Of a stretch of DNA of 64,000 nt, positions 36,877-45,865 are shown one piece after another (position 1 is the stretch's first letter; each line of letters begins with the position of its first letter). The stretch lies in assembly GCF_013283745.1 (NCBI RefSeq), contig NZ_JABSTZ010000002.1, positions 62,001 through 126,000 on the forward strand. Reading direction: 5' to 3'. The notes beneath the pieces are model-generated. The model made no database searches. It was not told the origin of the DNA and saw only the letters and a list, made by a program, of their open reading frames with translations. This stretch comes from Aeromicrobium stalagmiti. Its GTDB lineage: Bacteria > Actinomycetota > Actinomycetes > Propionibacteriales > Nocardioidaceae. A program made the position numbers and the translations under genes.

Positions 36877-38865
36877 ATGCCTGACAAGTCTGCGCCTGAC
36901 AAGCCCTGGGTGATGCGCACGTACGCCGGACACAGCTCTGCCGCTGAGTCCAACGCGCTCTACCGTCGCAATCTCTCGAAGGGGCAGACCGGCCTCTCGG
37001 TCGCGTTCGACCTTCCGACCCAGACGGGCTACGACCCGGACCACGAGCTGAGCCGGGGCGAGGTGGGCAAGGTCGGTGTGCCGATCCCACACCTCGGAGC
37101 GATGCGACGCCTGTTCCAGGACATCCCGCTCGAGACCATGAACACCTCGATGACGATCAACGCCACCGCAATGTGGCTGCTCGCGATGTACCAGGTCGCG
37201 GCCGAGGAGCAGGGCGTCGACCCGGCGCAGCTGCAGGGCACGACACAGAACGACATCATCAAGGAGTACCTGTCGCGCGGCACGTACGTCTTCGGTCCGG
37301 CGCCGTCGCTGCGTCTGACGACCGACATGATCGCGTACACCGTGACGACGATCCCGAAGTGGAACCCGCTTAACATCTGCAGCTATCACCTGCAGGAGGC
37401 CGGCGCGACGCCCACGCAGGAGCTGGCGTACGCCCTGACGACCGCGATCGCGGTGCTCGACTCGGTGCGGGACTCCGGCCAGGTGCCGCCTGAGGAGTTC
37501 GAGAAGGTCGTCGGTCGCATCTCGTTCTTCGTCAACGCCGGCGTCCGCTTCATCGAGGAGATGTGCAAGATGCGCGCCTTCGGGCGGCTGTGGGACGAGA
37601 TCACCCGCGAGCGCTACGGCGTTCAGGATCCCAAGATGCGGCGTCTGCGCTACGGCGTCCAGGTCAACTCGCTGGGCCTCACCGAGGCGCAGCCCGAGAA
37701 CAACGTGCAGCGCATCGTGCTGGAGATGCTGGGCGTGACGCTCAGCAAGGACGCGCGCGCCCGCGCCGTGCAGCTGCCGGCGTGGAACGAGGCCCTCGGC
37801 CTGCCCCGTCCGTGGGACCAGCAGTGGTCGCTGCGGCTGCAGCAGGTGCTCGCCTTCGAGTCCGACCTGCTGGAGTACGACGACATCTTCGAGGGATCGG
37901 TCGTCATCGAGGCCAAGGTCAACGAGCTGATCGAGGGCGCGAAGGCCGAGATCGACCGGGTCCAGGCCATGGGTGGCGCCGTCGCGGCCGTCGAGTCCGG
38001 CTACATGAAGCAGGCGCTCGTCGGGTCGCACTCGGAGCGTCGGGCCAGGATCGAGGCCGGCGAGATGAAGGTCGTGGGCGTCAACTCCTACACCGAGACC
38101 GAGCCGTCACCCCTGACCGCCGACCTCGACGGCGCGATCATGACCGCCGATCCCGAGGCCGAGGCCAATGCCGTCGCCGACGTGCAGGCCTGGCGCGCCG
38201 ATCGCGACCAGGGCGCGGTGGACGAGGCGCTGCAGCGCCTGCAGCGTGAGGCCAAGACCGAGACCAACCTGATGGAGGCGACGCTCGAGGCCGTGCGCGC
38301 CGGGGCGACTGTCGGCGAGTGGGCCGGAGCGCTGCGCGAGGTGTTCGGCGAGTACCGCGCACCCACGGGCGTGAGCGGCGTCGCGAGCATCGCCGAGGCC
38401 GGTGCCGAGCTGGCTGCCGTCCGTGAGCGGGTCCGTGAGACCGGCGAGGCGCTGGGCACCCGCCTGCGCTTCCTGGTCGGCAAGCCGGGCCTCGACGGGC
38501 ACTCCAACGGCGCAGAGCAGATCGCCGTCCGCGCCCGTGACGCGGGGTTCGAGGTCGTCTACCAAGGAATCCGGCTGACCCCGGCACAGATCGTGGCGGC
38601 TGCGGTCGCCGAGGACGTGCACGCGGTTGGCCTGTCGATCCTGTCCGGCTCGCACATGGAGCTGGTGCCGGAGGTGCAGAAGGCCATGGCCGCGGCCGGT
38701 CTCGACGACGTCCCGCTCATCGTCGGCGGCATCATCCCCGACTCCGACGGCCGCAAGATGGAGGCTGCCGGGGTCGCTGCGGTGTTCACGCCCAAGGACT
38801 TCGGCATGACGTCGATCATGGACCGCATCGTCGACGAGATCCGCAAGGCCCGCGGCCTCAGCTGA
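36877..38865 (+). CDS. ecm: Ethylmalonyl-CoA mutase (MeaA/Ecm)
   Basis: This 662-residue adenosylcobalamin-dependent mutase converts ethylmalonyl-CoA to methylsuccinyl-CoA. The substrate barrel has YAGHSSAAESNALYRRNL and DLPTQTGYDPDHEL; methylmalonyl-CoA mutase would have a THRGYDSDH-type sequence there, which is why Ecm is preferred. The C-terminal B12 domain has the DxHxxG motif at Asp540-His542. The start is leaderless. Neighbours fit the role: the adenosyltransferase is divergent, and the ccr, epimerase, thiolase and meaB genes lie 15-18 kb away under the same type of operator. Confidence 0.92.
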   Translation: MPDKSAPDKPWVMRTYAGHSSAAESNALYRRNLSKGQTGLSVAFDLPTQTGYDPDHELSRGEVGKVGVPIPHLGAMRRLFQDIPLETMNTSMTINATAMWLLAMYQVAAEEQGVDPAQLQGTTQNDIIKEYLSRGTYVFGPAPSLRLTTDMIAYTVTTIPKWNPLNICSYHLQEAGATPTQELAYALTTAIAVLDSVRDSGQVPPEEFEKVVGRISFFVNAGVRFIEEMCKMRAFGRLWDEITRERYGVQDPKMRRLRYGVQVNSLGLTEAQPENNVQRIVLEMLGVTLSKDARARAVQLPAWNEALGLPRPWDQQWSLRLQQVLAFESDLLEYDDIFEGSVVIEAKVNELIEGAKAEIDRVQAMGGAVAAVESGYMKQALVGSHSERRARIEAGEMKVVGVNSYTETEPSPLTADLDGAIMTADPEAEANAVADVQAWRADRDQGAVDEALQRLQREAKTETNLMEATLEAVRAGATVGEWAGALREVFGEYRAPTGVSGVASIAEAGAELAAVRERVRETGEALGTRLRFLVGKPGLDGHSNGAEQIAVRARDAGFEVVYQGIRLTPAQIVAAAVAEDVHAVGLSILSGSHMELVPEVQKAMAAAGLDDVPLIVGGIIPDSDGRKMEAAGVAAVFTPKDFGMTSIMDRIVDEIRKARGLS

Positions 38866-38873
38866 CCCCATTG

Positions 38874-38994
38874 CGGTTTACCACGGTCCCTACGGAGACC
38901 TCGTCCGCCCGGGGGAGCTGTCCCTCGGGCGGACGACGTTTGCCCCGGGCGGATCCTCGCCGCATTCGGTTTGCGTAGGGACCGTGGTAAACCG
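38874..38994. repeat. 21-bp perfect inverted repeat with nested 15-bp hairpin
   Basis: A 21-nt arm beginning CGGTTTACCACGG (38874-38894) recurs as its exact reverse complement at 38974-38994, with 79 nt between. Inside lies a second hairpin (38902-38916 with 38921-38935, loop GCTG, one G-U pair). The element fills the gap between two convergent genes. It could be a bidirectional terminator or a small MITE/REP-like element. Confidence 0.85.
38902..38935. terminator. Bidirectional terminator hairpin
   Basis: CGTCCGCCCG (38902-38911) pairs with CGGGCGGACG (38926-38935), and the stem continues through GGGGA/TCCCT to a 4-nt loop. It is symmetric between the convergent ecm and isocitrate-lyase-superfamily genes. 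Confidence 0.65.
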
Positions 38995-39014
38995 TAGGTG
39001 GGGTGGGTGGCGAG

Positions 39015-39806
39015 CTAGTTGAGGACGCGGAAGTCGGCAGGCAGGCCTCCGCCGGCGACGATGTCGGTCGTCAGGTCCTGCAGCGCCATGAGGGCCACGG
39101 ACTGGCTGAACGGTCCGTAGGACACCCGGGCGACGCCGAGCTCCTGCATGCGGGCGAGCGGCACGGAGCCGGGAGCACCGATGAGGGTGAGCTTCTGCGG
39201 TCCCCACGCGTCGACGAACGCCACGATGTCGTCCTCCGACACCGCTCCCGGCACGAACACGACCGGTGCGCCCGCCGCGAGATAGGCCGAGCCGCGCTCG
39301 ATCGCGTCGGCGAGGACGTCGGCGTGGGGGCGGTCCCCGGCCTTGACGAAGGCATCGGTACGGGCGTTGAGCACGAAGTCGATGCCCTCGGCCTGTCCGG
39401 CGGCGAGGACGGCCTCGACGGCGGCCACGGCCTCGGACAGCGGCTTCATCTGGTCCTCGAGGTTGGCGCCCACGACGCCGACGGAGATGGCCTTGCGGGC
39501 CGTCTCGCCGGGGTTGCCGTAGCCGGCCTCGAGATCGGCGGTGACCGGCAGGTCGGTCGCCGAGACGACCGTGCCGACGGCCTCGATCATGAGCTCGATG
39601 GGGATGTTCTCGCCGTCCTCGTAGCCGTAGGCCGCGGCGATCGAGTGGCTGGCGGTGGCGAGGGCCGTGACGCCCTCGACCTCGGAGACGACGCGGGCGC
39701 TGATGGCGTCCCACACGTTGACGACCTTGAGCAGCTCGGGGGCTGCGTGCAGGGCGAGGAGCTGCTGGGACTGGGCTGCCAGGAATTCAGTGTCGAGTTC
39801 GGTCAT
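39015..39806 (-). CDS. Isocitrate lyase / PEP mutase superfamily enzyme
   Basis: This 263-residue TIM-barrel protein has the superfamily metal and substrate motifs VTADLEAGYGN, GANLEDQM and NARTDAF. It lacks the KKCGH catalytic loop of true isocitrate lyase and is much shorter, so it is not AceA. Members cleave or make carbon-carbon or carbon-phosphorus bonds in 2-methylisocitrate, oxaloacetate or phosphonopyruvate chemistry. Its exact substrate is unknown. The position next to ecm is suggestive but the two genes are convergent. Confidence 0.85.
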   Translation of the reverse strand: MTELDTEFLAAQSQQLLALHAAPELLKVVNVWDAISARVVSEVEGVTALATASHSIAAAYGYEDGENIPIELMIEAVGTVVSATDLPVTADLEAGYGNPGETARKAISVGVVGANLEDQMKPLSEAVAAVEAVLAAGQAEGIDFVLNARTDAFVKAGDRPHADVLADAIERGSAYLAAGAPVVFVPGAVSEDDIVAFVDAWGPQKLTLIGAPGSVPLARMQELGVARVSYGPFSQSVALMALQDLTTDIVAGGGLPADFRVLN

Positions 39807-39854
39807 GACACCACCGTAGGAGCCCAGCCCCAGAAGGGCATCCCTGGCGTGCGG

Positions 39855-42296
39855 TCAGTCCGCGACGAGCCCCGCGGCGGGGGCGATCCTCGCGGCTCGC
39901 CGGGCAGGCAGCACGCACGCCGCGAGACCGGCGAGAGCCGCGACGAGGAGGATCAGCGCGATCTGCCCCCACGGCATCGTCAGGCTGGGCGATGTGGCGA
40001 AGACGCCGATCGACGCCGTCTTGACGCCGAACCATGCGTACGCCGTGCCGAGCCCCACACCGAAGACCGCCGAGACCCCCGCCATCAGCAGGGCCTCGAG
40101 CGCCAGCATCGCCCGCAGTCCTGACCGGTCGAGGCCCAGCGCCCGCAGCAGCGAGTTCTCGCGCACCCGCTCGAGCACCGAGAGGCTCAGCGTGTTGCCG
40201 ACCCCGATGAGCGCGATCAGCACCGCGATCGCGAGCAGGCCGACGGTCACCGCGAGCACGACGTCGAGGATCTTCAGGATGTCGGCCCGCTCGGTCAGGC
40301 CTCCCGACACGGTGAGGTCGGAGGTCTCGCCGATCGCGCTGACCGCCGACATGATCTCGCGCGGGTCGGCGTCGTCAGCGGCGCGCAGCCACACCGCACG
40401 GGTGCTGGTCGCGCCTCCCATCGTGTCCAGCGTCGACGCGCGGACGATCGCGGCGTCACCGATGCCGGAGACGAACCGAGCCGTCATCTGCTGCGGCCCG
40501 GTGCTGGTCCGGACGGTCACGGTGGTGCCGGGCTCGTCGACGGGGAGCGCGGTGGACGACACAGGAAGCAGGATCTCGTCGGCTGCGAGCTCATCGATCG
40601 CGTCGTCGCCGTGCACCAGCGCGAGTGCATCCGGGTCGGCACCCAGCACGGTCAGCGTGTCGTCGCCGACCTCGGCGGTCCGGCCGGGCAGGGCGGCGAC
40701 GCGGGAGGCCCCGTCGACGTCGCGGACCTCGTCGACGACCCGGTCGGGGACTGCTCGGTCCGCGGCGGTCACCATCAGGTCGATCGGGTGGTTGGTGTCG
40801 AGCGAGGTGTTGACCTTGTGCGAGATCGACGAGGCTCCGACGACGACGGACGTGATGAGCGTGACGCCGATGAGCAGCGCGGTCGACGTGGCAGCGGTGC
40901 GCCGCGGGTTGCGCAGCGAGTTGAGGTGCGCCAGCCGGCCGGCCAGCCCGAGTCGACGGGCGATGGGCCCCGCCGCCCGGATGGCCGTGGGCACGAGGAC
41001 GGGGGTGAGCAGCAGGACACCGATGAACGAGAGCATCCCGCCGACCATGCCGACCGGAAGCGATCCGCCGATGCCCAGCACGAGCGCGGCGCCCCCGACG
41101 AGGAGCAGCACGGCTGCCGCGGCGAGGCGGACCGCGCCGGACCGCGAACGGATCTCGACGACGTCCTGAGGGTTCAGCGCGGCCAGCGGCGACTGCCCCC
41201 CGGCGCGCTGGGCCGGCGCATAGGCGGCCGCGGCCGTGACGGCGATGCCGAGCAGGGCGGGGACGAGCACCGCGCCGAGCGTCAGAGCGGGTGTTCCCAT
41301 GGGTGTGTCCGGCGAGAGGCCGTGGATGAGCACGACCCCGAGGAGCGAGATGCCGTAGCCGAGCGCGACGCCGAGCAGCGAGCCGATGACACCGAGCAGG
41401 GCGCCCTCGGCCACCACCGACCGGGCGACCTGGGCGCGGAGCGCGCCCACGCACCGCAGCAGTGCCAGGTCGCGGGACCGCTGGGCCAGCAGGATCGTGA
41501 ACGTGTTGGCGATGACGAGCGCTCCGACGAACAACGAGATGCCGGCGAAGACGAAGATCAGCTTCGCGAAGATGTCGATGCCCTGGGTCGCCTGCAGCCA
41601 CTGGTCACGCAGGTAGGCGGCGCCGGTCATCACCGTGGCGTCGCCGGCGACCCGGTCGAGCCGGTCGGCGACCGCGCCGGCGTCGCCGCTGGTCGCGATG
41701 ACGAGGTCGAGCGGGAAGCCGATCGTGTCGCGGCCCTCGAACGACGTCTCGGGCAGGTAGAGGCTCGCCGTGAGCGGGCCGCCGGCGGCCTCGACGGTGC
41801 CGGTGACGGTGAGCCGGCGGTCCTCACCGCCGACCGAGAGCGTGACGGTGTCGCCGACCGACACGTCGTGCGCCGTCGCGCTGCTCGTGGACAGGGCCAC
41901 CTCGTCGTTCGACGACACCGACGGCAGGCGCCCCGACGCGGCCTGCTGCCAGCGCAGGGCCGGAGCAGTCGCGATGCTGCCGAGCGAGACGTCCTGGGGG
42001 CCGTCGGGGAACCGGACGCCTGCGTACGACGCCCAGCTGGTCGCGACGGCCGCGACGCCGGGATCAGCCGCGGCGCGACGGGCCAGCGTGGCGAACGCCG
42101 TGGGCTCACCGGCGCCGGTCACGGCCACGTCGGCACGACCGTACTGCTGGGTGACGGCCTGGCGTGAGCCCTCCCGGGCGGCGGCGCTCAAGGCGTTGAT
42201 CGAGACGATGAAGCCCGTGGCGATGACGATCGCGAGGAGGGCTGCGACGTAGCGGCGGGCGTACGTCCGCATGGAGGCGATGATCACGGTGCGCAC
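39855..42296 (-). CDS. ABC transporter permease with two FtsX domains
   Basis: This 813-residue membrane protein has an N-terminal helix (YVAALLAIVIATGFIVSINAL) and a large extracytoplasmic domain. The first FtsX three-helix block is near residues 230-370 (LIFVFAGISLFVGALVIANTFTILLAQRSRDLALLRCVG). A central helix group and a second extracytoplasmic domain follow. The final FtsX block (ALIGVGNTLSLSVLERVRENSLLRALGL) is C-terminal. This architecture belongs to lipoprotein- or antibiotic-resistance-type exporters. The GTG start is 3 nt from the ATPase stop codon. Confidence 0.92.
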   Translation of the reverse strand: MRTVIIASMRTYARRYVAALLAIVIATGFIVSINALSAAAREGSRQAVTQQYGRADVAVTGAGEPTAFATLARRAAADPGVAAVATSWASYAGVRFPDGPQDVSLGSIATAPALRWQQAASGRLPSVSSNDEVALSTSSATAHDVSVGDTVTLSVGGEDRRLTVTGTVEAAGGPLTASLYLPETSFEGRDTIGFPLDLVIATSGDAGAVADRLDRVAGDATVMTGAAYLRDQWLQATQGIDIFAKLIFVFAGISLFVGALVIANTFTILLAQRSRDLALLRCVGALRAQVARSVVAEGALLGVIGSLLGVALGYGISLLGVVLIHGLSPDTPMGTPALTLGAVLVPALLGIAVTAAAAYAPAQRAGGQSPLAALNPQDVVEIRSRSGAVRLAAAAVLLLVGGAALVLGIGGSLPVGMVGGMLSFIGVLLLTPVLVPTAIRAAGPIARRLGLAGRLAHLNSLRNPRRTAATSTALLIGVTLITSVVVGASSISHKVNTSLDTNHPIDLMVTAADRAVPDRVVDEVRDVDGASRVAALPGRTAEVGDDTLTVLGADPDALALVHGDDAIDELAADEILLPVSSTALPVDEPGTTVTVRTSTGPQQMTARFVSGIGDAAIVRASTLDTMGGATSTRAVWLRAADDADPREIMSAVSAIGETSDLTVSGGLTERADILKILDVVLAVTVGLLAIAVLIALIGVGNTLSLSVLERVRENSLLRALGLDRSGLRAMLALEALLMAGVSAVFGVGLGTAYAWFGVKTASIGVFATSPSLTMPWGQIALILLVAALAGLAACVLPARRAARIAPAAGLVAD

Positions 42297-42299
42297 GGT

Positions 42300-43064
42300 T
42301 CACCCGCCGATCGAGCGCAGGGCGTCGAGGATGTCGTCCTGCGACGGGTCGTCGATCTGCCCGGCGACACGGCCGTCGGCGATCACGACGACCCGGTCGG
42401 CATACACCGCGGCCGACGGCTCGTGCGTCACCATGACGGTCGTCTGGCCGAGCTCGCGGACGGAGCGGCGCAGGAACCCGAGCACCTCGGCGCTGGTCCG
42501 GCTGTCGAGGTTGCCGGTCGGCTCGTCGGCGAAGACGATCTGCGGCCGGCTGATCAGCGCCCGGGCGATCGCCACGCGCTGCTGCTGTCCGCCCGAGAGC
42601 TGTGACGGTCGATGGCCGAGCCGGTCGCCGAGGGCCAGCACCGTGACCAGCTCGTCGAACCAGGCCCAGTCCGGGTCGGCACCGGCGAGGTCGAGGGGGA
42701 GCAGCATGTTCTGCTTCGCAGTCAGCATCGGCAGCAGGTTGAAGGCCTGGAAGACGAAGCCGACGTGGTGCCGGCGAAAGCGGGTGAGGTCGTTGTCCGA
42801 CATCGTCGCGAGCTGCTGGTCGCCGACGACGACGTCACCGGAGGTGGCCTGGTCGAGCCCGGCGAGGCAGTGCATCAGGGTCGACTTGCCCGAGCCCGAC
42901 GGCCCCATGATCGCGGTGAAGCGGCCGCTCTCGATCGTCAGGTCGACGCCCGCGAGGGCGTGCACCTGGGCCTCGCCGGTCCCGTAGACCTTGGTCAGGC
43001 CGCGGGCCTGCGCGGCGATGCCGGGGACCGTCGGGCGGTGGTCGAGGACGTGAACGGTGTTCAT
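42300..43064 (-). CDS. ABC transporter ATP-binding protein (MacB/LolD type)
   Basis: This 254-residue ATPase has Walker A GPSGSGKST, the Q-loop FVFQAFNLLP, the signature LSGGQQQR, Walker B IVFADEPTGNLDS and the H-loop VTHEP. It pairs with the FtsX-domain permease downstream. Upstream lies a two-component system in the same orientation, which in Gram-positives commonly controls such exporters in response to cell-envelope stress. Confidence 0.95.
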   Translation of the reverse strand: MNTVHVLDHRPTVPGIAAQARGLTKVYGTGEAQVHALAGVDLTIESGRFTAIMGPSGSGKSTLMHCLAGLDQATSGDVVVGDQQLATMSDNDLTRFRRHHVGFVFQAFNLLPMLTAKQNMLLPLDLAGADPDWAWFDELVTVLALGDRLGHRPSQLSGGQQQRVAIARALISRPQIVFADEPTGNLDSRTSAEVLGFLRRSVRELGQTTVMVTHEPSAAVYADRVVVIADGRVAGQIDDPSQDDILDALRSIGG

Positions 43065-43177
43065 GGAGCTCCTGGTGCGTGAGGCGATGTCGTCCCCACC
43101 ACGCTAGGAAGATCGGGCGCGTCGATCGTCAGCCCCGAGGCCCGTCCTGCGGGCGCCGCGTCATACCTGGGTCGTAG

Positions 43178-43843
43178 TCACGGACCGGGGGAGACCAGAC
43201 CCGTGTCGTAGCCGAGCACGACGAGCTGCACCCGGTCGCGCGACCCGGTCTTGGCCAGGACACGACCGACGTGGGTCTTGACCGTGGCCTCCGCGAGGAA
43301 CAGGTCGGTGGCGATCTCGCCGTTGGACCGGCCGTGAGCGATGAGTCCGAGGACCTCCCGCTCCCGCTCCGTCAGGGCGGCCAGGCGTGGGTCGTCGTCG
43401 GGGTCAGGGGGAGCGGCACTGCCGAGGAAGCGCTCGAGCATCCGGCGGGTCGCGCTGGGTGCCACGACGGCGTCGCCTGCGTGGACGTCGCGGATCGCGC
43501 TCAGCAGGACCTCGGGCTGCGCGTCCTTGAGCAGGAAGGCCGAGGCGCCGGCGTGCAGGGCGTTGTAGACGTACTCGTCGAGGTCGAACGTCGTCAGCAC
43601 GACGACCCGGGGCCGGTCGGCACGCGCGGCCAGCACACGGGTGGCCTCGACCCCGTCCATGCGGGGCATGCGCACGTCCATCAGCGCGATGTCGGCGGAC
43701 GTCACGGCGAGCTGCTCGGTGGCGGCGACGCCGTCACCGGCCTCGCCGACCACCACCATGTCGTCCTGGGACTCGATCAGCATGCGGAACCCGGCCCGGA
43801 CGAGCTGCTGGTCGTCGACGAGGAACACGCGGATGGCGCTCAC
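43178..43843 (-). CDS. NarL/LuxR-type response regulator
   Basis: This 221-residue protein has a receiver domain with phospho-acceptor Asp56 (ALMDVRMPRMDG) and a C-terminal LuxR HTH (LTEREREVLGLIAHGRSNGEIA). The ATG overlaps the stop codon of the kinase gene (ATGA). The adjacent ABC genes are the likely targets. Confidence 0.95.
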   Translation of the reverse strand: MSAIRVFLVDDQQLVRAGFRMLIESQDDMVVVGEAGDGVAATEQLAVTSADIALMDVRMPRMDGVEATRVLAARADRPRVVVLTTFDLDEYVYNALHAGASAFLLKDAQPEVLLSAIRDVHAGDAVVAPSATRRMLERFLGSAAPPDPDDDPRLAALTEREREVLGLIAHGRSNGEIATDLFLAEATVKTHVGRVLAKTGSRDRVQLVVLGYDTGLVSPGP

Positions 43844-44994
43844 GACGTCACCACCGGCACGACGGCGCGCACGCGGAAGCCCCCACCGGGTCGTGGGCCC
43901 GCCTCGACCTCACCCGCGTGCACCGCGATGCGCTCGCGGATGCCCAGGATGCCGTGGCCCTGGCCGTCGTCGGCCGTGGCGGCGCCCCGACCGTCGTCGT
44001 CGACCTGGACCTGGACGGCGTCGGCCGTGACCTGGACGTCGACCGAGGCGGACACCTCGGGTCCCGCGTGCTTGAGCGTGTTGGTGAGCGCCTCCTGGAC
44101 GATCCGGTAGGCCGTGAGGCCCGTGGCGGCGTCGAGGCCGTCGAGCGGCCCGGCGACCTGCAGGTCGATCGTGAGACCGCTGTCGCGCAGCTGCTGCACG
44201 AGCTCGGGGATGTCGCGGGCGCCCGGCATCGGCGCGAGGGCCGGGTTGCTGTCCTCGTCGCGGAGCAGGCCCAGCAGCTTGCGCATCTCGGTCAGGGACG
44301 ACCGGCCGGTGGCCGAGATCGTCCGCAGCGTCTCGAGCGCCTGCTCGGGTCGCTTCTGCGCGGCGTAGAGAGCGCCGTCGGCCTGGACCACCATCACCGA
44401 CAGGCTGTGGGCGACGACGTCGTGCATCTCGCGCGCGATGCGTGCTCGTTCGGCGGCCGTGGCGATCTGCGTCTGCTGGGCGGCGTCACGCTCCAGCTGG
44501 GCGGCCCGGTCCTCCAGGCTCGCGACGTACGCCCGTCGGGTCCGGGCGAGGTAGCCGAGCAGCCACGCCGCGAACACCATCGTGGCGAGGGTGATGAAGG
44601 CGAAGAACAGGGTGTTGATGTCGTAGACACCGTTGGACCACTGGAACGAGGCGATGACGGCGCCGAGGAACCCGGTCGCCAGTCCGGCCCAGACGGCCCA
44701 GACGGGGCCGTAGGCCGCGATCGCGTAGAGCCCCAGCAGCAGGGCGACGTCGCCGTAGCGCGGGCCGGGCTCGGAGGCCACCTGCACGAGCAGCCCGAGG
44801 CAGATGAGGGTGAAGGACGCCACCGTCGCGCGCCGCCGCAGCGCCAGCGGGGCGAGCAGGGCGATGTCGAGCAGGAAGATGTCGTCGCCCTGCACGCCGA
44901 GCAGCACGAGTGGCACGAAGATGAGCACGGCGACGAGCAGGACGTCGAGCCAGGCGGAGTCGAGTCGGCGCAGCAGCTCGGATCGGTCGCGCAT
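43840..44994 (-). CDS. Membrane sensor histidine kinase (HisKA_3)
   Basis: This 384-residue kinase has five to six transmembrane helices, then a dimerisation domain with the phospho-accepting His in MHDVVAHSLSVMVVQADGA. The HATPase domain has NTLKHAG (N box) and GHGILGIRERI (G box). The ATG at 44994 was chosen over the GTG at 45003 because TAGGGT (45007-45002) lies exactly 7 nt before it. There is no large extracytoplasmic sensor, so it probably senses within the membrane. Confidence 0.93.
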   Translation of the reverse strand: MRDRSELLRRLDSAWLDVLLVAVLIFVPLVLLGVQGDDIFLLDIALLAPLALRRRATVASFTLICLGLLVQVASEPGPRYGDVALLLGLYAIAAYGPVWAVWAGLATGFLGAVIASFQWSNGVYDINTLFFAFITLATMVFAAWLLGYLARTRRAYVASLEDRAAQLERDAAQQTQIATAAERARIAREMHDVVAHSLSVMVVQADGALYAAQKRPEQALETLRTISATGRSSLTEMRKLLGLLRDEDSNPALAPMPGARDIPELVQQLRDSGLTIDLQVAGPLDGLDAATGLTAYRIVQEALTNTLKHAGPEVSASVDVQVTADAVQVQVDDDGRGAATADDGQGHGILGIRERIAVHAGEVEAGPRPGGGFRVRAVVPVVTS

Positions 44995-45108
44995 GCCGAC
45001 CACCCTAGTTCGGTGCGCTCCTCGCGTCGTCCACCCACGGGATGAGCCTGAGGCAAGCCATTCCTTCGTGGCGGCGCTGCGCGCAGGTGCCCTAGGCTCG
45101 AGGCGTCG

Positions 45109-45276
45109 TCAGGCGGCGATCTTGCTCTTGGACTTCGAGCCCTTCGAGACCTTGACCAGCTTGCGCTTCTTGACGGTGTAGCCCGCAGGAAGCGTGCCTT
45201 CCTTCATCATCCTCAGAGGGCAGCGCTTGCAGGCAGGCTTGTCGCTGCAGCACTTCTTCTTCGGTGGCTTGGGCAT
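45109..45276 (-). CDS. 55-residue basic Cys-rich small protein
   Basis: The protein begins MPKPPKKKCCSDKPACKRCPLRMMKEG and ends in a Lys/Ser-rich tail. The CC-x6-C-x2-C arrangement, followed by a PLRMMKEG stretch, suggests a metal site; the tail could bind nucleic acid. Similar small proteins occur in actinobacteria without a known function. TACCGT (45289-45284) is 7 nt before the ATG, so it is probably leaderless. Its promoter region shares an iron-box-like sequence with the divergent ferritin gene. Confidence 0.75.
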   Translation of the reverse strand: MPKPPKKKCCSDKPACKRCPLRMMKEGTLPAGYTVKKRKLVKVSKGSKSKSKIAA

Positions 45277-45295
45277 GACGACAACGGTACCAGTG

Positions 45296-45314
45296 TGAGG
45301 TGAGGCTCGCCTTA
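45296..45314. promoter_or_regulatory. DtxR/IdeR-like iron box between ferritin and the Cys-rich gene
   Basis: The 19 bases TGAGGTGAGGCTCGCCTTA match the IdeR/DtxR consensus TTAGGTTAGGCTAACCTAA at 14 of 19 positions, by direct comparison. The box overlaps the -35/spacer region of the plus-strand ferritin promoter (-10 GACAAT, 45320-45325). It also lies about one promoter length upstream of the minus-strand -10. It is therefore placed to control both genes. Confidence 0.65.
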
Positions 45315-45331
45315 TGCGCGACAATGGGAGC

Positions 45332-45865
45332 ATGGGACACATGGCAGCACCAGCATTCGTCGAGCGGCTCAACGAGCAGATCGGCCACGAGTTCGCCGCA
45401 CACCAGCAGTACGTCGCCATCGCGACCTACTACGACGCCCTGACGATGCCCCAGATGGCTGCGTTGTTCTACCAGCAGGCGCAGGAGGAGCGCGACCACG
45501 CCATGATGATGGTCCAGTACCTCCTCGACGCCGACCACACGCCGACGATCCCGGCGCTGCCGGCTCCCCGCGTCGACTTCGGCGACGTCATCGAGCCCGT
45601 CGCCGCAGCGCTGGAGCAGGAGAGGCGCGTCACCGAGCAGATCAACGACCTGACGCGCATCGCGCGCGACAACAACGACTTCGCCTCCGACCAGTTCATG
45701 CAGTGGTTCATCAAGGAGCAGGTCGAGGAGCTCTCCAAGATGAGTGACCTGCTGGCGGTCGTGACCCGCTCGAAGGACGACTACGAGCGCATCGAGGACT
45801 GGGTCGCCCGCGAGGACCAGGGTGGCGAGTCCGACCCGACCGCGCCGCGCATCGCCGGTGCGTAG
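45332..45865 (+). CDS. Ferritin (bacterial non-haem type)
   Basis: This 177-residue four-helix iron-storage protein has ferroxidase ligands Glu20, Glu53, His56, Glu97 and Gln130. They keep the spacing of E. coli FtnA (17, 50, 53, 94, 127), so it should be active. The C-terminal tail beyond residue 160 is short and acidic. The ATG at 45332 lies 6 nt after GACAAT; an upstream ATG at 45314 falls inside the iron box and is rejected. It resembles BfrB of mycobacteria, which is IdeR-controlled. Confidence 0.93.
   Translation: MGHMAAPAFVERLNEQIGHEFAAHQQYVAIATYYDALTMPQMAALFYQQAQEERDHAMMMVQYLLDADHTPTIPALPAPRVDFGDVIEPVAAALEQERRVTEQINDLTRIARDNNDFASDQFMQWFIKEQVEELSKMSDLLAVVTRSKDDYERIEDWVAREDQGGESDPTAPRIAGA

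Noticed and set aside
39015-39806. Isocitrate lyase (aceA) for the glyoxylate shunt
   Set aside because: 263 residues versus more than 420, and no KKCGH active-site loop; only the superfamily can be claimed.
45314-45331. ATG at 45314 as the ferritin start
   Set aside because: It lies inside the iron box and upstream of the -10; the ATG at 45332 has leaderless spacing and aligns with ferritin N-termini.
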